Shown: positions 40,615 to 50,024 of the stretch, piece after piece
How positions within the stretch are numbered: the stretch's first letter is position 1
Layout of the letters: the number at the start of each line of letters is the position of its first letter
NCBI GenBank assembly: GCA_947493165.1
Contig: CANLPY010000001.1
Location: 930,001-994,000, forward strand
Source of the DNA: an uncultured Erythrobacter sp.
GTDB lineage: Bacteria > Pseudomonadota > Alphaproteobacteria > Sphingomonadales > Sphingomonadaceae
Direction: 5' to 3'
DNA length: 64,000 bases
Program-made: the position numbers and the translations under genes
The notes under the pieces: model-generated
The model's database searches: none
What the model saw: the letters and a program-made list of their open reading frames with translations, nothing else
Told to the model about the DNA's origin: nothing

Positions 40615-43287
40615 ATGGCCGCCGCCGATACACCGGTGCTGATCTTAAACGCACCATTGGTCGCGAACCGGCTGGGCTACCCCGATCTATCCGGGCTTGA
40701 TCTGCTGGAGCTGTACGCATTCGTTCATCCTTCCTCTTTCTGTGTACCCACACCAAGAGGGCTAAGCCAAGCGCTTGAAATTGATGAGCCGGAAACCGAC
40801 GGTGGCGTTCCAGCTTTTTTGCAACGTGCAGCGGCAAAGCTCATCGCGAACTGCGAGGATCGGGAATGGTTTGAGCGCGACGGTGCATGGTCGGCCTTGC
40901 AATCACTTGAGCGCCTACGCTGGCAATGGGCAGGCGTTCTTAAACCACACATTGCGCGGCCAGAACGAGCAGAAAAATGGTTGTTTTCCAAACTTCCCGA
41001 ATGGGAAGAAGCAGGCGAGCGCGCACCACCCCGGCAGGTAAAGCTGACACCTGAAGATGTGCTGGCTCAGTTGGATCACCTGACTGGAGAAAGCGCAGAA
41101 AAACGCGCCGGTCAGCGTGATTACGCCAGCGACGCGGCAAACATATTTGCGCCGCGGGACAAACGCGAAGTGCCACATGTCGCCTTAGCACAAGCGGGCA
41201 CGGGAATAGGCAAGACACTGGGTTACCTTGCGCCGTCGTCTCTATGGGCAAAAGCGGCAGGCGGCACGGTTTGGGTTTCGACTTTCACGAAGAATCTGCA
41301 GCGGCAATTGCGCAGCGAAAGCAAACGTGCATGGCCCTCCAAACGTAAAGATGGCACACCGCCAGTGGTCGTGCGCAAGGGCCGTGAGAATTATCTTTGC
41401 CTGCTGAACCTAGAAGACGCTTTGCAGGGCGGCTTTGCTGGACGCCCGGCCATTCTTGCACAATTGGTCGCGCGTTGGGCTGCGTTCACACAAGACGGCG
41501 ACATGATTGGCGGCGATTTGCCTGGCTGGCTTGGTACGCTTTTCCGCAAGCGCGGGATCGCAGCGCTTACCGATCAGCGCGGTGAGTGCGTGTATGCTGG
41601 CTGCCCGCACTACCGGAAATGCTTCATCGAACGCGCTAGCCGCAACAGCGCGCAAGCCGATCTAGTGATCGCCAACCACGCCCTGGTGATGGTGAACGCG
41701 GCGCGCGGTAGAGATCACGCGATGCAGCCCACCCGTATCATCTTTGATGAAGGGCACCATGTCTTCGAGGCTGCCGATTCAACCTTTGCCGCTGTTCTGT
41801 CAGGCCAAGAAGCGATTGAGTTGCGCCGCTGGATACTTGGCCCGGAACGTAAGAATCGCGGGCGCAGGCGCGGCCTATCCGCCCGGCTTGCAGATGTCTC
41901 CAGCTATGATGATGAAGGCGGCATTGCGATAGAAGATGCTGTGAATGCGGCACAGGCCTTGCCTTCTGATGGTTGGCTGCAACGGCTCAATGAAGGCGAG
42001 CCATCTGGCCCGATTGAAGCGCTGCTGGCGCAGGTCCGCTCTACCACCTATGCCCGCGATGAAAGTGGCGGCGTCGATGCAGGCTATGGGATTGAAACCG
42101 AAGCGTCTGGCTTGCCCGGCGAATTGATCGAAGCCGCAGGCGTTGCAGGTGAAGCGCTGGCTGCAATTCGCACACCGCTCATAAAGATTGGCACACGGTT
42201 AGAAGCAATCATCGCAGATCCGCCAGATTGGCTGGATGGTCAAGGCAGACAGCGGATCGAAGGCGCGCGGTTCTCGCTAAGCTGGCGGGTTGATTTGCTG
42301 GGCGCATGGGCTGCATTGCTAGAGCGACTTGGCGGGCCAGCAGACCCTGAATTTGTCGATTGGCTGAGCGTTGAACGCGGCGATGCGCGCGAGTTCGATG
42401 TTGGCATTCATAGGCGCTGGCTGGATCCGATGAAGCCGTTTGCTAAAACCGTTCTAGAGCCGGCGCATGGCGTGATGCTAACCAGTGCGACGCTGACTGA
42501 TAGAGTTGGCAGCGAGGCAAGCGAGAGCGAGCAATGGGCCTCTGCCATCGCCAGATCAGGCGCGAGCCATATTGAAAGCGAACCCATGCGCTCCGCAGCG
42601 CAAAGCCCATTCGACTATGAAAACCGGGCCGAGGTTTTGATCGTTACCGACGTCAAGAAAGGCGATTTGCCCGCGCTTGCCGGGGCCTATGCCAAATTGA
42701 TCGAAGTGAGCGATGGCGGCGTGCTCGGTCTGTTTACGGCGATCCGGCGCATGCGCGCGGTGCATGGCCGCATTGCTGATCGACTCGCGCGCGCGGGGCT
42801 GCCGCTTTACGCTCAGCATGTGGACCCGATTGATACCGGAACGCTGGTTGATATTTTCCGCGATGACCCACGCGCCAGCCTGCTCGGCACAGATGCTCTG
42901 AGAGACGGCGTCGATGTGCCAGGGCAAAGCCTCCGCTGCGTGGTGATGGAGCAAGTGCCGTGGCCACGGCCTGACATCTTGCATAAAGCGAGGCGCCTTG
43001 CGGCAAGCGTGCATGGTCCCGCCAGTCAATATGATGATCGCATTATCCGCGCTCGTTTAGCGCAGGCATTTGGACGTTTGATCCGGGGTAAGGATGATGC
43101 TGGGCACTTCATTGTCCTGTCCGCCGCCTTCCCTACTCGTCTGCTTACTGCGTTCCCTGAAGACACGCCGGTTATTCGCCTGACGTTGGAGGAGGCTTTA
43201 CAACGCGTCGAAATGGGTGTTTCGGGTACCAGCCTTGGCACTGATAATAGTGTTCACGCGGTTGGTGAGGAGCCACAAACACAGTGA
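40615..43287 (+). CDS. DinG/XPD-type ATP-dependent DNA helicase
   Basis: A protein of about 890 residues of the superfamily 2 Rad3/XPD type. Seen are Walker A AGTGIGKT (about 194-201), an iron-sulfur cluster region with cysteines in CLLN and CVYAGCPHYRKC (about 330-346), the DEGH box in FDEGHHVFE, and C-terminal helicase motifs (GTDALRDGVDVPGQSLR, QAFGRLIRG). It probably unwinds branched DNA or R-loops during repair. The N-terminal 180 residues precede the helicase core. The ATG at 40615 is preferred; a GTG at 40486 in frame would add 43 low-complexity residues. It is coupled to the next gene (ATGA). Confidence 0.9.
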   Translation: MAAADTPVLILNAPLVANRLGYPDLSGLDLLELYAFVHPSSFCVPTPRGLSQALEIDEPETDGGVPAFLQRAAAKLIANCEDREWFERDGAWSALQSLERLRWQWAGVLKPHIARPERAEKWLFSKLPEWEEAGERAPPRQVKLTPEDVLAQLDHLTGESAEKRAGQRDYASDAANIFAPRDKREVPHVALAQAGTGIGKTLGYLAPSSLWAKAAGGTVWVSTFTKNLQRQLRSESKRAWPSKRKDGTPPVVVRKGRENYLCLLNLEDALQGGFAGRPAILAQLVARWAAFTQDGDMIGGDLPGWLGTLFRKRGIAALTDQRGECVYAGCPHYRKCFIERASRNSAQADLVIANHALVMVNAARGRDHAMQPTRIIFDEGHHVFEAADSTFAAVLSGQEAIELRRWILGPERKNRGRRRGLSARLADVSSYDDEGGIAIEDAVNAAQALPSDGWLQRLNEGEPSGPIEALLAQVRSTTYARDESGGVDAGYGIETEASGLPGELIEAAGVAGEALAAIRTPLIKIGTRLEAIIADPPDWLDGQGRQRIEGARFSLSWRVDLLGAWAALLERLGGPADPEFVDWLSVERGDAREFDVGIHRRWLDPMKPFAKTVLEPAHGVMLTSATLTDRVGSEASESEQWASAIARSGASHIESEPMRSAAQSPFDYENRAEVLIVTDVKKGDLPALAGAYAKLIEVSDGGVLGLFTAIRRMRAVHGRIADRLARAGLPLYAQHVDPIDTGTLVDIFRDDPRASLLGTDALRDGVDVPGQSLRCVVMEQVPWPRPDILHKARRLAASVHGPASQYDDRIIRARLAQAFGRLIRGKDDAGHFIVLSAAFPTRLLTAFPEDTPVIRLTLEEALQRVEMGVSGTSLGTDNSVHAVGEEPQTQ

Positions 43288-43811
43288 AAATTCTGGGCCT
43301 TTTGCGCCACGCCAAATCGGATTGGGACGATATGGCAAAGCGGGACTTTGATCGCGGCCTCAATGACCGCGGCCGCAAAGGTGCAGATACGATCGGTGCG
43401 CATATCAAAAACCATGGTGTTGATTGGGACGTCCTTCTCGCGAGCCCTGCTCAAAGAGTAAAACGAACAATCGAGCGTTCGCTACCAAAGCTGGAGCCGG
43501 TGTTTGATGATCGGCTGTATCTGGCCAGCTCAGAAACCATATTGGAGACGGTAGAAGAACATGCTGGGTCGCATGACAAAGTCCTGATCTCAGGCCATAA
43601 CCCTGGCCTGCAGGAGGTCCTTTTCGACCTTGTCTCACCTGCGCGCGAGAATGATCTTTTCAGAGAAGCAGCGGTGAAATTTCCAACAGCAACCTATGCT
43701 GTTCTGGAATGCGCGATTGATGACTGGTCAGAGCTTAAAAAGCACTGTGCGACGTTGGTTCATTTCGCCCGCCCGCGCGATCTCGATCCTGAACTTGGTC
43801 CGGAATATTAG
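43284..43811 (+). CDS. SixA-like histidine phosphatase family protein
   Basis: A 175-residue histidine phosphatase (branch of the phosphoglycerate mutase superfamily). Seen are LLRHAKSDW with the catalytic H9 and arginine, the RGLNDRGRKGAD segment, SPAQRVKRTIE and the second histidine in LISGHNPGL. In E. coli SixA removes phosphate from histidine on phosphotransfer proteins. It overlaps the helicase gene by 4 bases and its stop overlaps the convergent soxR stop. The substrate here is unknown. Confidence 0.9.
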   Translation: MKILGLLRHAKSDWDDMAKRDFDRGLNDRGRKGADTIGAHIKNHGVDWDVLLASPAQRVKRTIERSLPKLEPVFDDRLYLASSETILETVEEHAGSHDKVLISGHNPGLQEVLFDLVSPARENDLFREAAVKFPTATYAVLECAIDDWSELKKHCATLVHFARPRDLDPELGPEY

Positions 43812-44263
43812 ACTGCAATAATCTGACGCGGGCCGGGACCGCGCTCTGCCAAGTGATCGTCTTTGTTATACAGCTGACACTTTTTCAGGCTCAAACAGCC
43901 ACATCCGATACAGCCATCAAGCCTGTCGCGTGTCCGTTCAAGTTCAGCAATCTTGCGATCAAGAATTGCGCGAATGGAACGGCTAATCTTGGTCCAATCA
44001 CTTGCGTTCGGTGTGCGCCCCATTGGCAGCTTAGCCAGCTCGATTTCAATCTCACCCAGCGCCAGTCCCATTTGTTGTGCGATCAAGATGAAGCTCAAAC
44101 GCCGAATGTCAGATCGTAAAAAGCGGCGCTGATTGCCGCTGGTGCGGATCGGCTCAATCAATCCCTTGTCTTCATAAAAGCGGATGGCTGAAACAGAAAG
44201 GCCCGTGCGTCTTGCCATTTCGCCAATCGGAATGAGATCAGTTTTGCGCAAAACCACCGGCAA
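43808..44263 (-). CDS. soxR: Redox-sensitive regulator SoxR (MerR family)
   Basis: A 151-residue regulator with an N-terminal MerR-type helix-turn-helix (LIPIGEMARRTGLSVSAIRFYEDKGLI) and a C-terminal [2Fe-2S] cluster site C118-x2-C121-x-C123-x5-C129 (CIGCGCLSLKKC), identical in spacing to E. coli SoxR. Oxidation of the cluster, by redox-active compounds or superoxide, activates target promoters. In most non-enteric bacteria SoxR controls small stress genes directly and there is no soxS. A near-consensus box lies upstream of the divergent gene at 44394. Confidence 0.95.
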   Translation of the reverse strand: MPVVLRKTDLIPIGEMARRTGLSVSAIRFYEDKGLIEPIRTSGNQRRFLRSDIRRLSFILIAQQMGLALGEIEIELAKLPMGRTPNASDWTKISRSIRAILDRKIAELERTRDRLDGCIGCGCLSLKKCQLYNKDDHLAERGPGPRQIIAV

Positions 44264-44285
44264 ACTCCTATCTTGAAAAAATGTC

Positions 44286-44316
44286 TTGATCTCAAGTTAG
44301 CTTGAGGTTGCATGAT
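44286..44316 (+). promoter_or_regulatory. SoxR box within a 19-base-spacer promoter
   Basis: TCTCAAGTTAGCTTGAGG (44290-44307) matches 16 of 18 bases of the SoxR consensus CCTCAAGTTAACTTGAGG. On the + strand it sits between a TTGATC -35 (44286-44291) and a CATGAT -10 (44311-44316), separated by 19 bases. That over-long spacer is typical of MerR-family promoters. It points toward the VOC gene at 44394. Confidence 0.8.
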
Positions 44317-44393
44317 TGTGAAGTGCGGCGATTCGAAGACAGCATTTTCGGTTCATTGATCGCACCATTGAGATCTCATGCAAGGAGGTAGAG

Positions 44394-44777
44394 ATGCCAA
44401 CAGGACAAATCGAACACGCCAATATTTCTGTCACTGATCCAGACCGAAGCGCTGAACTGTTTAAGCAATTGCTAGGCTGGGAGGAGCGCTGGCGCGGACC
44501 AAGTCAAAAGTATGGTTGGACGGTCCATGTCGGTGATGAAACTACGTATCTCGCTCTTTACACCGGCGATCATGTGAAGGGCGATTATTCCAAGGGTCAG
44601 CCGCTCAATCACGTCGGACTGGTCGTGGATAATTTGGACGCGGCCGAAAAAGTCGTCACTTCAAACGGCCTAAGTCCCTTCGGTCACGATAATTATGAAC
44701 CGGGGAAACGTTTCTACTTCTTTGACTGGGACGGGATCGAATTCGAAGTCGTCAGCTATACTGGAGACGCAACATGA
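44394..44777 (+). CDS. VOC-family protein, probable SoxR target
   Basis: A 127-residue vicinal oxygen chelate protein (glyoxalase/bleomycin resistance/dioxygenase superfamily). Seen are IEHANISV (His near 8), LNHVGLVV (His near 76) and a C-terminal EFEVVSYTG with the glutamate metal ligand. It has a paired beta-alpha-beta-beta-beta layout. GGAGG lies 8 bases upstream of the ATG. The promoter carries a SoxR box, so induction by redox-cycling agents is expected; it may modify or bind a toxic quinone or phenazine-like compound (inference). Confidence 0.88.
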   Translation: MPTGQIEHANISVTDPDRSAELFKQLLGWEERWRGPSQKYGWTVHVGDETTYLALYTGDHVKGDYSKGQPLNHVGLVVDNLDAAEKVVTSNGLSPFGHDNYEPGKRFYFFDWDGIEFEVVSYTGDAT

Positions 44778-44811
44778 ACGACCCGATCTTGCGCGAACCA
44801 ATATTCGGCGA

Positions 44812-45471
44812 TCACAGCAAACGTGATTGCGACGATACCTCATTGCTTCCTTTGGCCGACTTGTCCGATGACCGCGTCCAACCCTCTTCTGTTTGGTCGA
44901 TGATCAGGTCAGCCTTCCATGCTCGGCATAGGTCAAAAGCTTCGTGAGCCGTGCCGGTAAGCCAAGCCGGATAGTCTTCAGGACGCAGCAGCACCGGCAT
45001 ACGGCTGTGAATATCTTCGGCGGCTGATCCAGCGCTATCTGTCATAACCATGGAATAACAATCACCCCATTCATCGCTCGTCCGCCAAACACCCGCGCAG
45101 GCAAACAAACCTTCGCCCGGTAGCGACATCCACGTGCGTGTTTTGCTCCCTTTTGGCCCCTGCGCTTCTGCCCAAGCGGTTACGGGGATGAGACAGCGGC
45201 GTTCTTCGAAAGAGGTACGCCAGAAGAAGCTTTTCAGTTTGTCGGTGCGAGCGTTGTTGACCGGTTTGGGCTTTAATGGTTGGCCCTGTTTCCCCTTCAT
45301 CACCAAAGGAAAGCCCCAATTCATCCGGGTCAGTTTGCCATCAGAAACCACTGCTCCGGGATAACCAGGAAAGACCTCATTCCCGAAGTTCGCGCCGCCC
45401 AGCGCTTCGATAGCGTTGAACCATTTGGCGACCTCATCCTGTGTCTTTGTCATTCGGTAGAGGTTGCACAC
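44812..45471 (-). CDS. SOS response-associated peptidase family protein (YedK/HMCES type)
   Basis: A 219-residue SRAP-domain protein that shields abasic sites in single-stranded DNA by covalent linkage through its N-terminal Cys2 (start MCNLYRM, the Cys exposed after Met removal). Other catalytic elements present are an asparagine in NNARTD, a glutamate in RCLIPVTAWAE and the histidine in HSRMPVLL. The C-terminal 30 residues are disordered and Ser/Lys-rich. No SOS box is evident. Convergent with the VOC gene. Confidence 0.93.
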   Translation of the reverse strand: MCNLYRMTKTQDEVAKWFNAIEALGGANFGNEVFPGYPGAVVSDGKLTRMNWGFPLVMKGKQGQPLKPKPVNNARTDKLKSFFWRTSFEERRCLIPVTAWAEAQGPKGSKTRTWMSLPGEGLFACAGVWRTSDEWGDCYSMVMTDSAGSAAEDIHSRMPVLLRPEDYPAWLTGTAHEAFDLCRAWKADLIIDQTEEGWTRSSDKSAKGSNEVSSQSRLL

Positions 45472-45483
45472 GCTGGGTAAACC

Positions 45484-46386
45484 TTAGGCGTTGCCAACTA
45501 CGAAGCAGGCTGCCGCCATCAGCGCCCCTGCCCAACGGTTTGAACGGAAACGAGTGAGAGGATTGTCTGGATCGTCTGCATCCAATGTCGCAACTTGCCA
45601 AATCAGATGCAGCGACACGGGAAGCAATGCGAGCAGCGCCACCAAATCTGCCCGGTATAGCCAGAAGCCGAGAGCCCACAGCGCAATCGTTGCCCCGTAG
45701 AAAACGGCCACACCGCTCTTTACGTTCGCCCCCATACGCAGGGCTGAAGATCGAATGCCGACCAGCGCATCATCATCGCAGTCCTGCAGCGCATAAATTG
45801 TATCAAAACCGACCACCCATGCGATGCACCCGGCATAGATCGCGGCGAGCATATCCCAATTGTCAAAGCGCAAATGCACCCATCCGACGAGCAGCCCCCA
45901 TGTAAACGCCATGCCCAGCCACGCTTGCGGCCACCAAGTGATGCGCTTCATAAAAGGATACGCAGCGACCAAAGCCAAACTGCTAAGCGCGACAAGCTGG
46001 GCTTCCAACCGCAGTTGAAAAAGGACGATCAAACCGATTAGGCAAAGTGCGACCAACCAGACCCAAGCTGTGCGCTTTGATATGCGCCCACTCGCAACAG
46101 GCCGAGCGGCGGTGCGCGCAACCTTTTTGTCCAAGTCAGCATCAACGATATCGTTGTAGACGCACCCCGCTCCGCGCATAGCGATTGAACCCAGTAGCAA
46201 CCACCCGAGCAGCGCGAATTGCGGACCCGATCCAGCCAACCAAACACTAAAGACGCAGGGCCAAAACAACAGCCACCAGCCAATTGGCCTATCAAACCGA
46301 GCGAGCTGCGCCAGGTCACGCGGCAATTGTGGTAACCGCTCGACTAGCCCGCGGTGCTGGGTATCAGGGACGATTTGCTCGCTCAT
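45484..46386 (-). CDS. ubiA: 4-hydroxybenzoate polyprenyltransferase UbiA
   Basis: A 300-residue multi-helix prenyltransferase. Seen are the first aspartate motif NDIVDADLDKKVARTAARP (78-96) and the second YALQDCDDDALVG (around 201-213), both of which bind the prenyl diphosphate through Mg. It attaches the octa/decaprenyl tail to 4-hydroxybenzoate in ubiquinone synthesis. The donor may be made by the enzyme at 4112-5125. About eight membrane helices. It starts 38 bases from the divergent rsmE. Confidence 0.95.
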   Translation of the reverse strand: MSEQIVPDTQHRGLVERLPQLPRDLAQLARFDRPIGWWLLFWPCVFSVWLAGSGPQFALLGWLLLGSIAMRGAGCVYNDIVDADLDKKVARTAARPVASGRISKRTAWVWLVALCLIGLIVLFQLRLEAQLVALSSLALVAAYPFMKRITWWPQAWLGMAFTWGLLVGWVHLRFDNWDMLAAIYAGCIAWVVGFDTIYALQDCDDDALVGIRSSALRMGANVKSGVAVFYGATIALWALGFWLYRADLVALLALLPVSLHLIWQVATLDADDPDNPLTRFRSNRWAGALMAAACFVVGNA

Positions 46387-46424
46387 GCTTGCTCATTAGC
46401 CGCGCCCGCGACTAGTGCAAAGCC

Positions 46425-47195
46425 ATGACCGAACCACACACTCCAAAAACGCCTGCTTGGCCCCCGCGCAGTGCACCGCGCCTGTTTGTCGATGGTCCGC
46501 TACACGAACAAATGTCAGTGACCATCGATGGCAATCAAGGGCACTATCTTGCACGTGTCATGCGCGTAAGCGACGGTGATGCTATCATTCTATGCGATGA
46601 CACAACGGGCGAATGGGTGACACGCGTGATTAACGCCGGCAAGCGCGATGTAGCTTTGCAGGTTGCGGCGCGACTGCGACCTCGCGAAGATGTGCCCGAC
46701 TTATGGTTATGCCCTGCACTGCTAAAGAAAGACCGTTTTGACGTGGTGCTGGAGAAAGCGACAGAGCTGGGCGCGGCGCGCATACAGCCCGTTCTTATGC
46801 GACGCTGTGTTGCAGATAAGTTGAACCATGAGCGTGCGCGCACGCTGACAATCGAAGCCGCAGAGCAATGCGCGCGCACCGCTCTTCCTGAGCTTGAGGC
46901 ACCCGTGAAACTTGACGCTCTACTGAGGGATTGGCCAACCGATCGCGCGCTATTTTTTGCGGACGAATTGGGAGGTGAATTGGCGGCGGACGCATTCGTA
47001 TATCAAGAAGGACCTGCGGCGATCCTCATCGGTCCAGAGGGTGGCTTTGATGACGCGGAACGCGAAGCGATCAGAGCGCATCCCGTCGCCCGTCCGATCA
47101 GCCTTGGCCCGCGTATTCTGCGCGCGGAAACCGCTGCTATTGCCGCCCTGTCCGTATGGATGGCTGAGGCCGGAGATTGGATCGACGAGGAGTGA
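46425..47195 (+). CDS. rsmE: 16S rRNA (uracil(1498)-N(3))-methyltransferase
   Basis: A 256-residue SPOUT-family methyltransferase that methylates U1498 of 16S rRNA. Seen are an N-terminal PUA-like domain (GNQGHYLARVMRVSDGD), the ATELGAARIQPVLMRR centre and the C-terminal trefoil knot ILIGPEGGFDDAEREAI and SLGPRILRAETAAI. The usual length is about 245. It is followed by gshA with a 63-base gap, a pairing frequently seen in alphaproteobacteria. Confidence 0.95.
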   Translation: MTEPHTPKTPAWPPRSAPRLFVDGPLHEQMSVTIDGNQGHYLARVMRVSDGDAIILCDDTTGEWVTRVINAGKRDVALQVAARLRPREDVPDLWLCPALLKKDRFDVVLEKATELGAARIQPVLMRRCVADKLNHERARTLTIEAAEQCARTALPELEAPVKLDALLRDWPTDRALFFADELGGELAADAFVYQEGPAAILIGPEGGFDDAEREAIRAHPVARPISLGPRILRAETAAIAALSVWMAEAGDWIDEE

Positions 47196-47258
47196 TTTGC
47201 ATAGCGGCACTGCAATTTCCGCTTCCCACCTCTAATTCGGTTTCCTAAGGCGGCCCAC

Positions 47259-48629
47259 ATGAGCACCCGCGAAGCCTCTAGCGAGCAAGACCCGATCATC
47301 GAAAACCGCGACCAGTTGGTTGCCCCTATGCAAGGCGGGGAGAAGCCTAAGGATGACTGGCGGATCGGGACCGAGCACGAAAAGCTCGTCTACAAGCGCG
47401 AAGATTTTCGGGCGCCGTCCTATGATGAGCCATGCGGTATCCGCGATGTGCTGATGAACTTGCGCGAGTTTGGCTGGGAACCGGTTGAAGAGAATGGCAG
47501 TGTCATTGCGCTCAAAGGCCAAGATGGTGCTGTCAGCCTTGAACCTGCCGGGCAACTTGAACTGTCAGGAGCGCCGCTAAAAAACCTGCATGAAACTTGC
47601 GCAGAAACCGGCCGGCATTTGCAACAAGTCAAAGCGATTGGCGAACATTGCGGCATCGGCTTTCTTGGACTGGGCATGTGGCCAGATAAGACCCGTGAAG
47701 AATTGCCCGTCATGCCAAAAGGCCGCTATGAAATCATGATGCGGCATATGCCAAAGGTCGGTAGCCTTGGCCTCGACATGATGCTGCGCACCTGCACCAT
47801 TCAAGTCAATCTCGACTATTCCAACGAGGCCGACATGGCGCAGAAATTCCGCGTCGGGCTAGCGCTGCAACCGCTGGCAACTGCCTTGTTCGCCAATTCT
47901 CCGTTCACAGAAGGTAAGCCCAATGGCTATCTTTCTTACCGCTCGCACATCTGGTCTGACACTGACCCTCATCGCACCGGCATGTTACCGTTCGTCTTTG
48001 ACGACGGCTTCGGTTATGAACGCTGGGTCGATTATATGCTCGATGTGCCGATGTATTTCGTTTTCCGCGATGGGAAATATATCGATGCCGCCGGTCAGTC
48101 ATTCCGCGACTTCCTTGAAGGCAAACTGCCCGCGCTACCCGGCGAGCGCCCGACGCAAAGCGACTGGTGGGATCACCTGTCAACTGCCTTTCCCGAAGTG
48201 CGTCTGAAGAGTTTCCTGGAAATGCGCGGAGCTGATGGCGGCCCGTGGAGCCGTATTTGCGCATTGCCAGCCTTATGGGTCGGCTTACTTTACGATCAGG
48301 GAGCTCTCGACGCTGCGTGGGATCTGGTCAAAGATTGGTCGATGGAAGAACGCGAGGCTCTGCGCGACAACGCGCCAAAACTGGGCCTCGATACGCCACT
48401 ACCTGGCGGCGGCACGATGCAAGATCTTGGAGGCGATGTTCTGGCGATTGCGCGTCAGGGCCTTAAGTCTCGCAATGCGCTCAATTCCAGTGGCGACAAT
48501 GAAACCGGCTTTTTGGAAACTCTCGATGAGATCGTAGCCAGCGGCAAAGTGCCAGCCCAGCGTTTGCTCGATCGTTTTCACGGTGAATGGAACGGCGACG
48601 TTTCGCGCGTCTACAAATACAGCTTCTAG
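47259..48629 (+). CDS. gshA: Glutamate--cysteine ligase, plant/alphaproteobacterial type
   Basis: A 456-residue GCS2-type ligase that makes gamma-glutamylcysteine, the first step of glutathione synthesis. Seen are WRIGTEHEKLVYK near residue 30, EPAGQLELSGAPLKNLHET, the KGRYEIMMRHMP segment, RTCTIQVNLDYSNEADM and FDDGFGYERWVDYML. It is distinct from the E. coli GshA fold group. GFA and VOC family genes that can act on glutathione-linked substrates lie elsewhere in the window. The stop directly abuts the convergent gene's stop. Confidence 0.95.
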   Translation: MSTREASSEQDPIIENRDQLVAPMQGGEKPKDDWRIGTEHEKLVYKREDFRAPSYDEPCGIRDVLMNLREFGWEPVEENGSVIALKGQDGAVSLEPAGQLELSGAPLKNLHETCAETGRHLQQVKAIGEHCGIGFLGLGMWPDKTREELPVMPKGRYEIMMRHMPKVGSLGLDMMLRTCTIQVNLDYSNEADMAQKFRVGLALQPLATALFANSPFTEGKPNGYLSYRSHIWSDTDPHRTGMLPFVFDDGFGYERWVDYMLDVPMYFVFRDGKYIDAAGQSFRDFLEGKLPALPGERPTQSDWWDHLSTAFPEVRLKSFLEMRGADGGPWSRICALPALWVGLLYDQGALDAAWDLVKDWSMEEREALRDNAPKLGLDTPLPGGGTMQDLGGDVLAIARQGLKSRNALNSSGDNETGFLETLDEIVASGKVPAQRLLDRFHGEWNGDVSRVYKYSF

Positions 48630-50024
48630 CTATTCGGCTGGCTCGATAATTGAATCATCATGCGCTCGGCGACCACGGCTAAGAACAGCACGCTTCAACC
48701 GCGCGAGGGGAGCCGTGATGATGCCGTTCTGCTCCATCCAATTATAATACTCCCGGTACTTCGGGTCTTCGGTGAGCAGATGCGCTTCCTCTGTACGGGC
48801 ACGCCAATAATAGATGGCGTTCACCGCTAGCAGGAAGAATGTGTTGCGGATCGCATCAGTCAAAGACCCGTTGGTCACCAAGAATGGCATGACAGAGCAC
48901 CACCAAAACAGGTTCTTACTGAGATAAGCTGGGTGGCGCGTATAGCGGTACGGGCCATTTGTTAGGACGCCGCGGTAAGTCAGATTGGAAAAGCGAATTC
49001 CGAACGCCACCGTCGCCCAAGCGTACACTGCGGTCAGGAAAACCAACCACGCAGCCCATACCCACAAAAGCGTCGGACTACCATCGAACCAAAAGCCCCA
49101 GCCTTCGACATTGTGTTCATAGCTGAGCACCTGCCCATTGCCGATGATGCCCCAAACAAACGGTGGATAGCAGATCAGTGCCGCCAACCAGCCGCCCAGG
49201 AATGGATTGCCTGATCGGATATGCGCATCGAGCGGGCGCATAGTGAAGAGATAACCAACTGTTCCGATCTGCACGTCGATCACGAATAATAATGCGATAA
49301 GGACCAAGCCCAATTGGACCGGGTTTTGATAAATCGCGGCGATGTCCGCTTCAACAATCTGGCTCCAGCCAAAGGGTAGGATTGAAATCATGAACGCGCC
49401 AAAGAACGCCTTAATAATCCATGCCCGCCAGTGCTTTTTGACCGCATCACCATCAAATGCCTCGCGCCCGACCAACATAGCGCCAAAGTGCCAAGCACCG
49501 TCGCGCGGCTCAACCATATAACGGTCGAGCCAGATCACATACGGAACCGCCAGCACCACCAAGGGCACCGCAGCAAAGGCAAGCACTTCCATTGCGAACA
49601 AATATTGTCCGCTCCAGTACCACCGGGCGAGACAATACAGTCCTGCGATAATCGCCCACGTTGCCCAAAGGCCGGCAATTTTTACAACCGAAACATCTAA
49701 GACATCGGATATTGGACGCTTTTGCGACCAGTCCAAGCCCGTTGAAGATCGCTGGTGTACTCGGTCAACTAGCAATGACCAGATTGCCATTGGCCCGGCC
49801 GTAAATAGCATTGTTGCCAATGCAGCATACGGACCAGACAAGACGCCGCGTGGTCCCGGCAGAACAAGAAATTCGGCAATGAGCGGGTAAGTCCGGCAGA
49901 ACAGCAACCACACAAGCAAGCCAAGCAGACCAGCTAGACCAACACCTGCCGACACGTCGCTGCACGGCAAATCGGTTGCTTTTGCACGGACCTTAAGCGG
50001 GTGGTTTTCTGACTTTGCGTTCAT
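48630..50024 (-). CDS. Membrane methyltransferase, isoprenylcysteine-methyltransferase-like
   Basis: A 464-residue polytopic membrane protein with about ten hydrophobic segments. The C-terminal quarter has the ICMT-type motifs: TNGPYRYTRHPAYLSKN, a hydrophobic hinge and RTEEAHLLTEDPKYREYYN. These bind S-adenosylmethionine in the membrane methyltransferase family; substrates include lipids and quinones. The N-terminal 300 residues are an extra membrane module not present in minimal members. The ATG at 50024 is preferred over the GTG at 50027 because of its GAGG site. Substrate unknown. Confidence 0.85.
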   Translation of the reverse strand: MNAKSENHPLKVRAKATDLPCSDVSAGVGLAGLLGLLVWLLFCRTYPLIAEFLVLPGPRGVLSGPYAALATMLFTAGPMAIWSLLVDRVHQRSSTGLDWSQKRPISDVLDVSVVKIAGLWATWAIIAGLYCLARWYWSGQYLFAMEVLAFAAVPLVVLAVPYVIWLDRYMVEPRDGAWHFGAMLVGREAFDGDAVKKHWRAWIIKAFFGAFMISILPFGWSQIVEADIAAIYQNPVQLGLVLIALLFVIDVQIGTVGYLFTMRPLDAHIRSGNPFLGGWLAALICYPPFVWGIIGNGQVLSYEHNVEGWGFWFDGSPTLLWVWAAWLVFLTAVYAWATVAFGIRFSNLTYRGVLTNGPYRYTRHPAYLSKNLFWWCSVMPFLVTNGSLTDAIRNTFFLLAVNAIYYWRARTEEAHLLTEDPKYREYYNWMEQNGIITAPLARLKRAVLSRGRRAHDDSIIEPAE

